Notes under the pieces: model-generated
Told to the model about the DNA's origin: nothing
What the model saw: only the letters and a program-made list of their open reading frames with translations
Databases searched by the model: none
Source of the DNA: Bacteroidota bacterium
Lineage (GTDB): Bacteria > Bacteroidota > Bacteroidia > Flavobacteriales_F > PHOS-HE28
Assembly: GCA_018266475.1 (NCBI GenBank)
Contig: JAFEAI010000281.1
Span: forward strand, 1-56,891
Reading direction: 5' to 3'
Length of the DNA: 56,891 nucleotides
Position numbers and translations under genes: made by a program
In this document: in pieces, positions 17,303-25,548 of the stretch
How the letters are laid out: each line of letters starts with the position of its first letter
Numbering within the stretch: the stretch's first letter is position 1

Positions 17303-18058
17303 CTACTGCGCTAAGAAGATATAGGTAATGGTACCGCGCTGGGGTTGCGCGGCATTGGCCGCGCTGGTAAACCGCGCATTGGCTGCGGATTGCAGGGCGT
17401 TTTCGGCCATGCAGCCGGTAACCGTGGAACTTGCGGCGGGATCCAGCTCGGCCTTGGCCACCACGCCGGAGCGGTCCACGGCCACCTGCACCACGATCTT
17501 GCCGCTGCCTTTGCAAAGGTAAGCGGGTACGTCCAGTACAAGATGCGCGCGGCCCTTCAGGTCGTAGGACACGGTGGTGAGGCCCTCCACCTTCTCGGGC
17601 TTTGGCGGCTTCTCCATGTAGTTGCGCTTATCGAACTTACTGGGATCAAGTTCGGGCACGGTGATCTCCTTGCCTTGGGCCTTGCGTTCTTCGGCCAAGC
17701 GCCCGAATTCGGCCTGTTCCAGGTTGTGCAGGTCGCGCTCCACGCTTTCGGACATGCGTTCCTGGGCGGCCCGGGAAAGCGGCTTGTCCGCGCTGGTGGC
17801 GGCGGTACTGTTGCTCGCCTGGTTGGTCACCTGCGCGGCTGCACCCTGGCTCCCGTCGGCTTGCTGCTCCTGGGGTGCAGGCTCCGGCGCGGCCGCCTCC
17901 AGCTCCAGTTCGATCGGCATCTGCCCCTCACCTTGCGAGCGCGGTTCCACGTGGTACACAAAGAGCACGAACAGCAAAAGGGTATGCACCATCAGCGTGC
18001 CGATGATGCCGTACTTGTGGCGGTCGAAGAGGTCGAGCGGTCGATCGATCCAGGCCAT
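17303..18058 (-). CDS. TonB-like protein with TonB C-terminal-type domain
   Basis: 251 residues from MAWIDRPLDLFDRHK; the upstream in-frame extension belongs to antisense sequence. One transmembrane helix (16-37, YGIIGTLMVHTLLLFVLFVYHV) is followed by a Glu/Pro/Gln/Ala/Ser-rich periplasmic linker. The C-terminal domain matches TonB-type proteins (GSGKIVVQVAVDRSGVVAKAELDP, then CMAENALQSAANARF, ending TITYIFLAQ). No exbB/exbD is adjacent. It may energise outer-membrane receptors or be one of the many orphan TonB-domain proteins in this phylum. Confidence 0.8.
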   Translation of the reverse strand: MAWIDRPLDLFDRHKYGIIGTLMVHTLLLFVLFVYHVEPRSQGEGQMPIELELEAAAPEPAPQEQQADGSQGAAAQVTNQASNSTAATSADKPLSRAAQERMSESVERDLHNLEQAEFGRLAEERKAQGKEITVPELDPSKFDKRNYMEKPPKPEKVEGLTTVSYDLKGRAHLVLDVPAYLCKGSGKIVVQVAVDRSGVVAKAELDPAASSTVTGCMAENALQSAANARFTSAANAAQPQRGTITYIFLAQ

Positions 18059-18102
18059 GGCAGGTACAAAGAAAAGGTACTTGGGCAGCGGATCGGGCAG
18101 GT

Positions 18103-19458
18103 TCAGCGCATGCGTATGCGCCATTCGGCGGGCCACAGGTTGTTCCAGCGGTTGCCGGCGCCGTTGGCCCAGCCCAAGCCAAGGCCATTGCACCGCACCA
18201 GTGCCGTCCCGCTTGCACCGGTGGCAGGCATGGCCTCGCCCCTGAGGTACCGCAGCGCCTGCTCCCTGCCCAGGTCCATCGCAGGGAATGCACCGTGGTC
18301 CAGCACCGCATTCAAGGCCAACGCCGGGTGCGGCTGCCAGCCATCGCCCTTGTGCAGCGCCGCGGGAATGCCCGGCGCCAGCACCTGCACCGTACCGGCA
18401 AGCGCGGCGGCCAGCGGGGCCCATGGCCTGCTGATGGCATGCAGCACCGACCTGTGTTCCAACAGGACGGAACCCTCCCTGTCGCGCAGCCATTGCCGCA
18501 CGCTGTCCGCACCGGCGGGCATCGGCCGCCCCAGGGTTGTTGTTCCGCCGGGTCCCATGGCCTCCATCGGCTTTCTGACCAAGGCCATGAAAAATCCTTC
18601 GCCGCGCACGCGGTGCGGATAGCAGCGAATGCCGGCCGCTGATTGCACCACGCCCCATTGGCCTTGCACGGGGATTTGCAGCAGCTCCGCCCCGTTGCGC
18701 ACCAGCCCCTCCACCTGGTCTTCATTCTCGGCGGGTTCCCAGGTACAGGTGCTGTAGACCAGATACCCGCCCGGCTTCAGCAGGTTCCACGCATGGCCCA
18801 GGATGGCGGACTGTCGCTCGGCGCATGTGCGCACCAGGTTGGGCCCCCATTGGTTCCGCGCATGCGGGTCTTTGCGGAACATGCCTTCGCCGCTGCACGG
18901 CGCATCCACCACCAGCAGGTCGCAGAAGGGGCCCAGGGGAAGGAAATCCTGCGGGTCCGCAGCGGTCACCACGCAATCATGGCGGCCCCATTTCCACAGG
19001 TTTTCGGTAAGGGGCGCTTGCCGGGCACGCACCACCTCGTTGCTGATGAGCAGCGCCTGCCGTGGCAGCAGGGCCGCCAAGTGGGTGGACTTTCCCCCGG
19101 GCGCCGCACAGAGATCGAGCACCACGGCATCGGAGGGCAGCGGCCCACACGCCTCCAGGGCCTGCTCCAGCAACATGCTGGCGGCTTCCTGCACATAGTA
19201 TGCGCCGCTGTGGAGCAGCGGGTCCAAGGTGAACACGGGGCGTTCGGGGAGATAGCGTCCCTGGTCGCACCAAGGCACCTGCTCCCCGTCGGCGGCCTTG
19301 TGCTTGGCCGGGTTCCAGCGGATGCTTACGGGCGGTGGCTGGTGCAGCGCGTGCAGCAGGTCCGCAGCTTCCGCACCTAGCAGGCCTGCCACGTGCGGCG
19401 GCAGCTCCAGGGGTGCCTGGCGCGATGCCTTGCTTTTCACGGGCCGCCTTGCCGCCAT
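18103..19458 (-). CDS. RsmF-like rRNA (cytosine-C5)-methyltransferase
   Basis: 451 residues of the NOL1/NOP2/Sun family. Conserved parts are the SAM site LDLCAAPGGKSTHLAALL, the motif IV cysteine in VVDAPCSGEGMFRKDP, and the motif VI catalytic cysteine in YSTCTWEPAENEDQV. The extra C-terminal domain (about residues 300-451) with CNGLGLGWANG is like the PUA-type tail of RsmF/YebU. Likely target: 16S rRNA m5C. It starts 8 nt after the purA stop and is probably the last gene of the fur-STAS-purA operon. Confidence 0.88.
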   Translation of the reverse strand: MAARRPVKSKASRQAPLELPPHVAGLLGAEAADLLHALHQPPPVSIRWNPAKHKAADGEQVPWCDQGRYLPERPVFTLDPLLHSGAYYVQEAASMLLEQALEACGPLPSDAVVLDLCAAPGGKSTHLAALLPRQALLISNEVVRARQAPLTENLWKWGRHDCVVTAADPQDFLPLGPFCDLLVVDAPCSGEGMFRKDPHARNQWGPNLVRTCAERQSAILGHAWNLLKPGGYLVYSTCTWEPAENEDQVEGLVRNGAELLQIPVQGQWGVVQSAAGIRCYPHRVRGEGFFMALVRKPMEAMGPGGTTTLGRPMPAGADSVRQWLRDREGSVLLEHRSVLHAISRPWAPLAAALAGTVQVLAPGIPAALHKGDGWQPHPALALNAVLDHGAFPAMDLGREQALRYLRGEAMPATGASGTALVRCNGLGLGWANGAGNRWNNLWPAEWRIRMR

Positions 19459-19466
19459 GCAGGGGA

Positions 19467-20744
19467 TCAGCGTGGCACGGACGCCACTTCGCGCACCAGC
19501 GTGGCCTCGCGGTCCGGCCCCACCGATACAATGCGGACGGGAACGCCGACGGCCTGCTCGATGAACGTGATGTAGGCCTCTACTTCCGGGGGCAGCGGGC
19601 GGGCGGCATCCAGCGCACCCCAGCCCTTGAGGTCCGCATAGACCGGTTCGGCGCCTTCCGCCAGGTCGAAGGGCAGGCTGTCGCGCACCTGGCCCTTGAT
19701 CTTGTAGGCGGTGCAAACGCGCACGGTGCCCATGCCGCTGAGCACATCGGCCTTCATCATGGCCAGCTCGGTGATGCCGTTGATCAGGGCGGCATAGCGC
19801 AGTGCGGGCAGGTCCAGCCAACCGCAACGGCGGGGCCTGCCGGTGGTGCTTCCGAATTCGTTGCCGGCCTTGCGGATGGCCTCGCCCGCGGCATCATGCA
19901 GCTCAGTGGGAAAGGGCCCGCTGCCCACGCGGGTGCTGTAGGCCTTGAAGATGCCGATGACCTTTCCGATGCTGGAAGGGCCTACGCCAAGGCCGGTGCA
20001 GGCGCCCGCGCTGATGGTGTTGCTGGAGGTAACGAAGGGATAGGTGCCGAAATCGATGTCCAGCAATGTGCCCTGCGCGCCTTCGGCCATCACGGCACTT
20101 CCCTTGCGCAGTTGTTCGTGCAGCCACAGTTCGCTGTCCACGAGGTGGAAATCGCGCAACATCTGGACGGCATCCAGCCATTCCTGCTCCTTGCTGCGCC
20201 ACTCCGGCTTGTTCACGTGGATGCCGAAGAGGCGTTCATGCTTGGCCACCAGGGCGCGGTAGCGGTCCATGAAGTCGGGCCGTTCGATGTCGCCCACGCG
20301 GAGGCCGTTGCGGCCGGTCTTGTCCATGTAGGTGGGCCCGATCCCCTTGAGGGTGCTGCCGATCTTGGCTTCGCCCTTGTCCGCCTCGCTGGCGGCATCC
20401 AGTGCGCGGTGCGTGGGCAGGATCAGGTGTGCGCGTCGGCTGATGAGCAGCTTGCTGCGCACATCCACGCCGGCCTGCTCCAGCCCTTTCACCTCATGGA
20501 GGAAGATCACCGGATCGATCACCACGCCGTTGCCCACCAGGTTCCACACGTTCTTGCGGAACACGCCGCTGGGGATGGTGTGAAGCACGTGCTTTTTCCC
20601 GTCGAAGATCAGGGTATGGCCCGCATTGGGCCCTCCTTGGAAGCGTGCGATCACGGCATAATCCGGGGCCACCACGTCCACCACTTTTCCCTTTCCCTCA
20701 TCACCCCACTGGGCGCCGAGGATCACATCCACTTTGCCGGCCAT
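19467..20744 (-). CDS. purA: Adenylosuccinate synthetase
   Basis: First committed step from IMP to AMP, GTP-dependent. 425 residues with the P-loop-like GDEGKGK (14-20), NAGHTL, the GIGPTYMDK motif, EGAQGTLLDIDFGTYPFVTSSN and the C-terminal TGRPRRCGWLD. Length is normal for the family. It lies 3 nt downstream of the STAS gene and 8 nt upstream of the RsmF-like gene, all on the minus strand. Confidence 0.97.
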   Translation of the reverse strand: MAGKVDVILGAQWGDEGKGKVVDVVAPDYAVIARFQGGPNAGHTLIFDGKKHVLHTIPSGVFRKNVWNLVGNGVVIDPVIFLHEVKGLEQAGVDVRSKLLISRRAHLILPTHRALDAASEADKGEAKIGSTLKGIGPTYMDKTGRNGLRVGDIERPDFMDRYRALVAKHERLFGIHVNKPEWRSKEQEWLDAVQMLRDFHLVDSELWLHEQLRKGSAVMAEGAQGTLLDIDFGTYPFVTSSNTISAGACTGLGVGPSSIGKVIGIFKAYSTRVGSGPFPTELHDAAGEAIRKAGNEFGSTTGRPRRCGWLDLPALRYAALINGITELAMMKADVLSGMGTVRVCTAYKIKGQVRDSLPFDLAEGAEPVYADLKGWGALDAARPLPPEVEAYITFIEQAVGVPVRIVSVGPDREATLVREVASVPR

Positions 20745-20747
20745 GGT

Positions 20748-21122
20748 TCAGGAGCGCAACTTGGCCAAGGCCAGTTCCACGGTATCAAGGATGGGGAACA
20801 CGGTATCCAGCTTGGTGACCACAAAGAGCTGGCGCACGCCGTGCGAAACGGCGGCGAGCATCACTTGCCCACCGGCCTTTCGGGTGCGGGTGAGCACGCT
20901 GATCATGATGTTAAGGCCGGTGCTGTTCATGTATACCAGGCCGCCCATGTCCAGGATGACATGGGTACCCTCATGGCCCTGCAGGTGCTCATCGAGGGCC
21001 TGCATCAGGAGGTCCGCCTGTTGCTGGTCCATCAGGCGCCCTTGCAGGTGGAAGACCTTCACCCCCTGCTGCTCTGAAACGGTGAGGTTGAAGGCGGGCT
21101 TGTCCGTAGTTGTGCCGGTCAT
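20748..21122 (-). CDS. STAS-domain anti-sigma factor antagonist-like protein
   Basis: 124 residues. It has the SpoIIAA/RsbV fold signatures: [24 protein letters not shown], then [33 protein letters not shown]. Ser67 in MNSTGL is at the site phosphorylated by anti-sigma kinases. Its start overlaps the fur stop by 3-4 nt (ATGA type), so it is translationally coupled to fur. No cognate kinase or PP2C phosphatase is in the window. Confidence 0.88.
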   Translation of the reverse strand: MTGTTTDKPAFNLTVSEQQGVKVFHLQGRLMDQQQADLLMQALDEHLQGHEGTHVILDMGGLVYMNSTGLNIMISVLTRTRKAGGQVMLAAVSHGVRQLFVVTKLDTVFPILDTVELALAKLRS

Positions 21123-21583
21123 TTTTTGCTGTTGCGTTCTTTGATGCAATCGGGGCAGAGCCCGTAAATGTGCAGGGCGTGGTGGCTCACTTCAAACCCC
21201 ATCACTTCGGCCACGGTGGTGCGGATGTGCTGGATGCGGGGATCGCAGAACTCCATCACCCTGCCGCAGTTGGTGCAGATCACATGGTCGTGTTGGCGGA
21301 AGGTATGTGCCCGCTCGAACTGCGCTTGTTGCGATCCGAACTGGTGCCTGCGCACGAGCTTGCATTCCAGCAGCAGGTCCATGGTGTTGTAGAGCGTGGC
21401 CCGGCTGACGCGGTATTTCTTCCGCTTCATGCTCACATAGAGCCGTTCGATGTCGAAGTGCCCGGGCTGGGCGTAAATCTCGTTGAGGATGGCAAAGCGC
21501 TCCGGCGTTTTGCGATGCCCCTTCTGCTCGAGGTAGTCGCTGAAGATGTGCTGCACGTCCTGCTGGAGCTCGGGGGCCTTCAT
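21119..21583 (-). CDS. Fur-family transcriptional regulator
   Basis: 154 residues from [14 protein letters not shown]. The winged helix has [26 protein letters not shown] and [18 protein letters not shown]. The metal/dimer domain has the His-rich [15 protein letters not shown] and two CxxC pairs (CTNC, CPDC) for structural zinc. Subtype (Fur, Zur, PerR) is not decidable. A TACCTTCG box lies 7 nt upstream of ATG 21583, which rules against the longer start at 21613. Head of a four-gene operon. Confidence 0.93.
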   Translation of the reverse strand: MKAPELQQDVQHIFSDYLEQKGHRKTPERFAILNEIYAQPGHFDIERLYVSMKRKKYRVSRATLYNTMDLLLECKLVRRHQFGSQQAQFERAHTFRQHDHVICTNCGRVMEFCDPRIQHIRTTVAEVMGFEVSHHALHIYGLCPDCIKERNSKK

Positions 21584-21590
21584 GGCGTTG

Positions 21591-21598
21591 CGAAGGTA
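21591..21598 (-). promoter_or_regulatory. -7 promoter element of fur operon
   Basis: TACCTTCG on the minus strand, ending 7 nt before ATG 21583; it lies inside the alternative longer fur frame. Confidence 0.55.
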
Positions 21599-21637
21599 GC
21601 TCGCCGACGGCATGGAATAAAACGCGGCACCGGCGTA

Positions 21638-22669
21638 CTATTCCACGGCCACCCTGCATGTGCCCCGCTGGCCTTGCCCATCGGAAACGGAGAGCAGGTA
21701 GATGCCTGCCGGAAGCCCCTGCACGTTGAGCATGGCTTGCTGGAGGCCCGTGGCCCCGGTTTGTTCCAGTTGCGTGCGCACCGTGCGACCGGTGGCATCA
21801 ACAAGCTGCAGCTCCACACGGTGCCCTCCGGCAAGGCCGTAGCGCACGTTCATTTGGTTCCGTGCGGGCACCGGCCAGGCCTCCACGCCGATGGCCTGGG
21901 CTTCAGGTCCCGCGATCCCGGCAAATGCCTGTTCGGAGAGGTAGGTCATGCCCATGCCGGTGCCCGTTTGTTCGCCATTGTGGTAGCGGACGATGTTGCG
22001 CGCCATCAGCAGGAAATAGGACAGCCCGGGCCTGTACAGGAACACGGTGTTTTCCACGGTGAGGTAGTCGTCGGGGGCCAACGTTTCGCTGGTGGCCGTC
22101 ACCCCGCGCAGCAGGAGCACGTTGTCCACCTGGCCGTAGGGCAGCACCACGGACCCGAAGGCATCGGCGGTGTAAGTGCGCCTGCCGCCGCCATGCACCA
22201 CGTTCTGCAGGTAGGGGTAGGTGTAGGTGAAGCTGTCCGTGTACGCGGTGTTGAACGCGCAGGGATAGGGCAGCATGAGCTCCTCGTCGCTGTAGGTGAT
22301 CTGCAGCTGCAGGCCGTTGAGCTGCTGGAAATAGCCTGCGCGGTACAGGCCCGAGGCGTCCTTGCGCAGGTAGCTTTCCCCCGTTCCGTCCAGCAGCACG
22401 ATGTTGCTGGAGGGGAACAGGCCCGCATGGCCTGCGGCTGCGGCATCTATGAAGGACACGATCTGGCCCTCCCCCGCCGCCGCCACTGCGGAGAGGTCCC
22501 AGGTGGCATTGGGGCCGCTGGCGGTAAGCGGATCATAGGTGCCGGGGAGGTAGGTGTACTGTTGGCCGTCCTGCGGCGCATCAGCCGCAGTGATCACCGG
22601 CTGGGCCTTGGCGGCCACGGCGGCCAAGCACAGCACGACCGGCAAGGTCCGCAGGCGGTACATGGGCAT
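21638..22669 (-). CDS. Secreted protein with T9SS C-terminal sorting domain (paralog A)
   Basis: 343 residues. Signal peptide ends VAAKAQ. The body (PVITAADAPQDGQQYTYLPG...) is a beta-rich domain of unknown function that resembles its neighbour at 22686. The last 80 residues form a Por-type sorting domain: VEAWPVPARNQMNVRYGLAGGHRVELQLVDATGR and LPAGIYLLSVSDGQG. Such domains direct export through the type IX system and are removed at the surface. Paired with the next gene, likely by duplication. Confidence 0.85.
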   Translation of the reverse strand: MPMYRLRTLPVVLCLAAVAAKAQPVITAADAPQDGQQYTYLPGTYDPLTASGPNATWDLSAVAAAGEGQIVSFIDAAAAGHAGLFPSSNIVLLDGTGESYLRKDASGLYRAGYFQQLNGLQLQITYSDEELMLPYPCAFNTAYTDSFTYTYPYLQNVVHGGGRRTYTADAFGSVVLPYGQVDNVLLLRGVTATSETLAPDDYLTVENTVFLYRPGLSYFLLMARNIVRYHNGEQTGTGMGMTYLSEQAFAGIAGPEAQAIGVEAWPVPARNQMNVRYGLAGGHRVELQLVDATGRTVRTQLEQTGATGLQQAMLNVQGLPAGIYLLSVSDGQGQRGTCRVAVE

Positions 22670-22685
22670 GTGCGGCGAGCTTGGT

Positions 22686-23732
22686 TCAATGCGCCACCAC
22701 TAAGCGGGCGGTGCTCCGCAGGCCCTCCTTGCTGGTGAGCACTACCTGGTAGATGCCCGGTGCCCACTGCTGCACATCGATGTCCACTGCCGGGCCGTTG
22801 GCCTGTTTGCGGAGCACCACGCCGCCGCGCATATCCACCACGGCTACTTCCACCGGGCTGTTGGCGGCGTTGTGGACCAGCACGGTGGCCGCGTTCCCGG
22901 CGGGATTGGGGAACACTTGCATGGCCAATGGCTGCGCCTCCTGGCTGGCGATGCCCATGGCGGTGGCATCAAGCCACTCGGTGTAGGCATAGTTCTGGTT
23001 GATGTTGATGGGCGAGGAGGTAAGGGAATCCGACACCATGCGCAGCACCGGGAACTTGCCCCACAAGGGGTAGAAGGCGCTTGCATTGTGTACGTGGGTG
23101 ATGGTGACCGGAATGCCGCTGACCGTCATGGGGATGGATTCCGTAAGGCGGGTGGCAACGCGGAGCACTTCCACGGGGCTGCCGCCGCCGGGCATGGTCA
23201 GTTGGCCCCAGGCATCGGCCTTGCCCGTAATGGCGCCGTTGCGGGTGGCGTTATTGCCGTCCACGGTGAAGGTGCCGGTGAACAGGTCCGTCCATGGCGC
23301 ATTGCCAAAAGCGAGCGGAATTTGGAGCTCCAGGACACTGTTGGAAAAGGAGGTGGTGAAGTGGTAGCTGTTGCCTGCCGAGATGGTCTGTGTGTCGCCA
23401 ATGCGCTCCAGGCCGGCGGCCGTGGCCTTGTAGAACACGGTGTCGGGCCCGGCATTGGTAAGCGCAAACTGGGCTTCGGGAAACTGTGCGCCGTTGGGCA
23501 GGGAGGCGGGATCCTGCCAGGCGTAGGTGTTCACGCCGGTTCCCGTCAGTGCGGTGTAGTTGAACTGCATGTTGGCACCACCGGCCCCCGGAGCGGTGTA
23601 CGCGCCGCGATGCACGATGTAGGTCCGGCCGTTCACCGGCACATTGCCCGGGCTTACCAAGGTGATCTGCGCCCCGGCGAGGGAGGCCAACGGAAGTGCA
23701 AGTACAAGGGCGGCGTAACGGAAGGAGATCAT
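22686..23732 (-). CDS. Secreted protein with T9SS C-terminal sorting domain (paralog B)
   Basis: 348 residues. Signal peptide ends LASLAGA. The N-terminal QITLVSPGNVPVNGRTYIVHRG parallels the neighbouring paralog's start, and the middle domain has the same layout (FKAT/LRKD-type repeat, SYHFTTSFSNSVLELQIPLAFG, a TYTAD/KADAWGQL block). Ends with a Por sorting domain: MQVFPNPAGNAATVLVHNA and WAPGIYQVVLTSKEGL. Function unknown; 16 nt separate it from the next gene. Confidence 0.85.
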   Translation of the reverse strand: MISFRYAALVLALPLASLAGAQITLVSPGNVPVNGRTYIVHRGAYTAPGAGGANMQFNYTALTGTGVNTYAWQDPASLPNGAQFPEAQFALTNAGPDTVFYKATAAGLERIGDTQTISAGNSYHFTTSFSNSVLELQIPLAFGNAPWTDLFTGTFTVDGNNATRNGAITGKADAWGQLTMPGGGSPVEVLRVATRLTESIPMTVSGIPVTITHVHNASAFYPLWGKFPVLRMVSDSLTSSPININQNYAYTEWLDATAMGIASQEAQPLAMQVFPNPAGNAATVLVHNAANSPVEVAVVDMRGGVVLRKQANGPAVDIDVQQWAPGIYQVVLTSKEGLRSTARLVVAH

Positions 23733-23826
23733 GGAGCGCTGTTTTTTATGGATGCAAACCTAAGACACGTCCAATGCCCGGTATGTTGCCCGGTAAGGAT
23801 GTTTTGCAATGAGGTACCGCCGATGG

Positions 23827-24735
23827 TCACAGCTGGATGAAGCGGGCCACATGCACCCCGGCCTCTCCGCGCAGGACCAGTGCATAGCACCCCGGGGGCA
23901 GCTTCCCGAGCTCTATTTCCACCTGGCCGGGCCGTAGTTCCATTGCGGCCTGCACGTGCCCGGTAGCATCCACCACCGTGGCATCCAGCCCCCCTTGCAG
24001 GGCACCCCCCGCAAGGGTGATGCGGTCCGTGGCCGGGTTGGGAAACACCCCGATGGCCGCAGCCGCTAGTACGGGCACTTCGCCGAGCGTGAAATCGCAA
24101 GCATTTGCTTCCTGGGCGGTGAAGGACAGGGCGAAGTCGCGGTAGCACTGCAATTGCACGTTGCCCGCCAAGGGCAGCGGCAGGGCCGGTTCAAAGGTGT
24201 CCGCGTGCAGCAGTCCGATGCGTTCGTACAAGGTGTCCGCCATCACCGGCCCTTCCCCCGCATGGAAAAGTTCCAGGGCTAAGCGGCGCAGGGGATGCCC
24301 GTCCACGTGTACTGTGTCCACGTGGAGCACGCGGTATTCATAGGTGTTCTGCACACCGGGCAGCAGCCAGTGGTCGCCGGTGGCCGCCCCCATCCAAAGC
24401 AGCGTATCAAATTCCGTCGTTTGGCCCAACCGGACCTTCACCACACCGTTGCCGAACCGCGTGTACACCGTGGGCAGCTCGGTGTGCTCGATGGTGCCCG
24501 CCCCAAGGTCCACATACCGGTCGCGCTTGATGCGTTGCGTGATCAATCCGCCCACGAGCGTGTCGCCGAGAAACCGGGCGTGGATGGTACCGTGCTCAAC
24601 AGGCCCTGCCGGTGAACCCTGGACATTGAACGACTGTATCCATTCCGCCTGCGGTGGGCACCAGATCTGCGCGGGTGCCCCTTGTGCCAGCAGAAGTGCT
24701 GCAGTGGCAAATTGGACCGAACGTTTGCAATTCAT
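23827..24735 (-). CDS. Secreted protein with T9SS C-terminal sorting domain
   Basis: 302 residues from MNCKRSVQFATAALLLAQGAPAQ (signal peptide); the longer frame upstream lacks coding character. The body shares the style of many uncharacterised Bacteroidota proteins (EWIQSFNVQG, DRYVDLGAGTIEHTELPTVYTRFGNGVVKV, YEYRVLHVDTVHVDG). A Cys pair (CYRDF, ACDF) precedes the sorting domain IGVFPNPATDRITLAGG with the final LPPGCYALVLRGEAGVHVARF. Role unknown. Confidence 0.82.
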   Translation of the reverse strand: MNCKRSVQFATAALLLAQGAPAQIWCPPQAEWIQSFNVQGSPAGPVEHGTIHARFLGDTLVGGLITQRIKRDRYVDLGAGTIEHTELPTVYTRFGNGVVKVRLGQTTEFDTLLWMGAATGDHWLLPGVQNTYEYRVLHVDTVHVDGHPLRRLALELFHAGEGPVMADTLYERIGLLHADTFEPALPLPLAGNVQLQCYRDFALSFTAQEANACDFTLGEVPVLAAAAIGVFPNPATDRITLAGGALQGGLDATVVDATGHVQAAMELRPGQVEIELGKLPPGCYALVLRGEAGVHVARFIQL

Positions 24736-24929
24736 TCGTAACCGTAGTTTTTGTGCATGGCCTCCGTTCCACTCGTGCAACAAAGGAGCAAGCGCAAATG
24801 TTCCGCCGCCGTACAGGATCCCGCACGGCCATGCCCGGGGCTGCGCGGCATCACCTGTTTGCGGCCCGCTCATTCTCCGCGTCCATCATCCCGGATTCCT
24901 TCTTCTCTTTGCGCGATCAATCCCTGCAC
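24736..24929. other. Divergent intergenic region
   Basis: Lies between the divergent starts at 24735 (minus) and 24930 (plus). A TCTCTTTG box at 24904-24911, 18 nt before the nitroreductase ATG, resembles the -7 element. No gene is seen. Confidence 0.45.
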
Positions 24930-25517
24930 ATGCGGCACAGCATTAGCGAGCTTACGGCCATCATCCGCGACCGCCGGACCATTCAACCCAAGGATTTCAG
25001 CACGCGCGAGGTGCAGCGCGACCTTATCGACCAGGTGCTGGGCAATGCGGTGTGGGCGCCTACCCATGGCATGACGCAGCCTTGGCGGTTCGTGGTGTAC
25101 ACGGGCGCGGCACGCGAACGGTTGTCGGCGTTCATGGGTGGCGAGTACAGGCGGATCACGCCTCCCGAGCGTTTTCTTCAGCGCAAGTATGACAACCACG
25201 TGCAGCGCCCGTTGCAGAGCAGCGTGGTGGTGGCGCTGGGCGTGGCGCGGGACCCGCACGGCAAGGTACCGCTGCACGAGGAGCAGTATTCGGCGGCCTG
25301 TGCGGTGCAGAACATGTACCTCACCTGCACGGCCCTGGGGCTTGGCGCCCTGTGGAGCACCGGCGCGGTGGTTACCGGGGAGGAGATGGTGAAGTTCATG
25401 GGGCTGGGGCCGGATGACCGCTGCCTGGGCCTGTTCTACATGGGCTATCCGGCAGTGGAATGGCCAAAAGGCTACCGCAAGCCGCTTCCGGACCTGGTGC
25501 GGTACGCTGAACCCTGA
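24930..25517 (+). CDS. Nitroreductase family protein
   Basis: FMN-dependent NAD(P)H oxidoreductase of 195 residues, close to the short YdjA-type. Motifs: IIRDRRTIQPKDF at the N-terminus (FMN phosphate contacts), WAPTHGMTQPWRFVVYTG, the central EEQYSAACAVQNMYLTCTALGLGALWSTG, and C-terminal FYMGYPA. ATG 24930 was chosen by motif spacing; the frame is open 276 nt further up without fitting the family. The physiological substrate is not predictable. Confidence 0.92.
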   Translation: MRHSISELTAIIRDRRTIQPKDFSTREVQRDLIDQVLGNAVWAPTHGMTQPWRFVVYTGAARERLSAFMGGEYRRITPPERFLQRKYDNHVQRPLQSSVVVALGVARDPHGKVPLHEEQYSAACAVQNMYLTCTALGLGALWSTGAVVTGEEMVKFMGLGPDDRCLGLFYMGYPAVEWPKGYRKPLPDLVRYAEP

Positions 25518-25548
25518 TCCGCCCCCAACGGCAGCGTGCGTACCGAAG

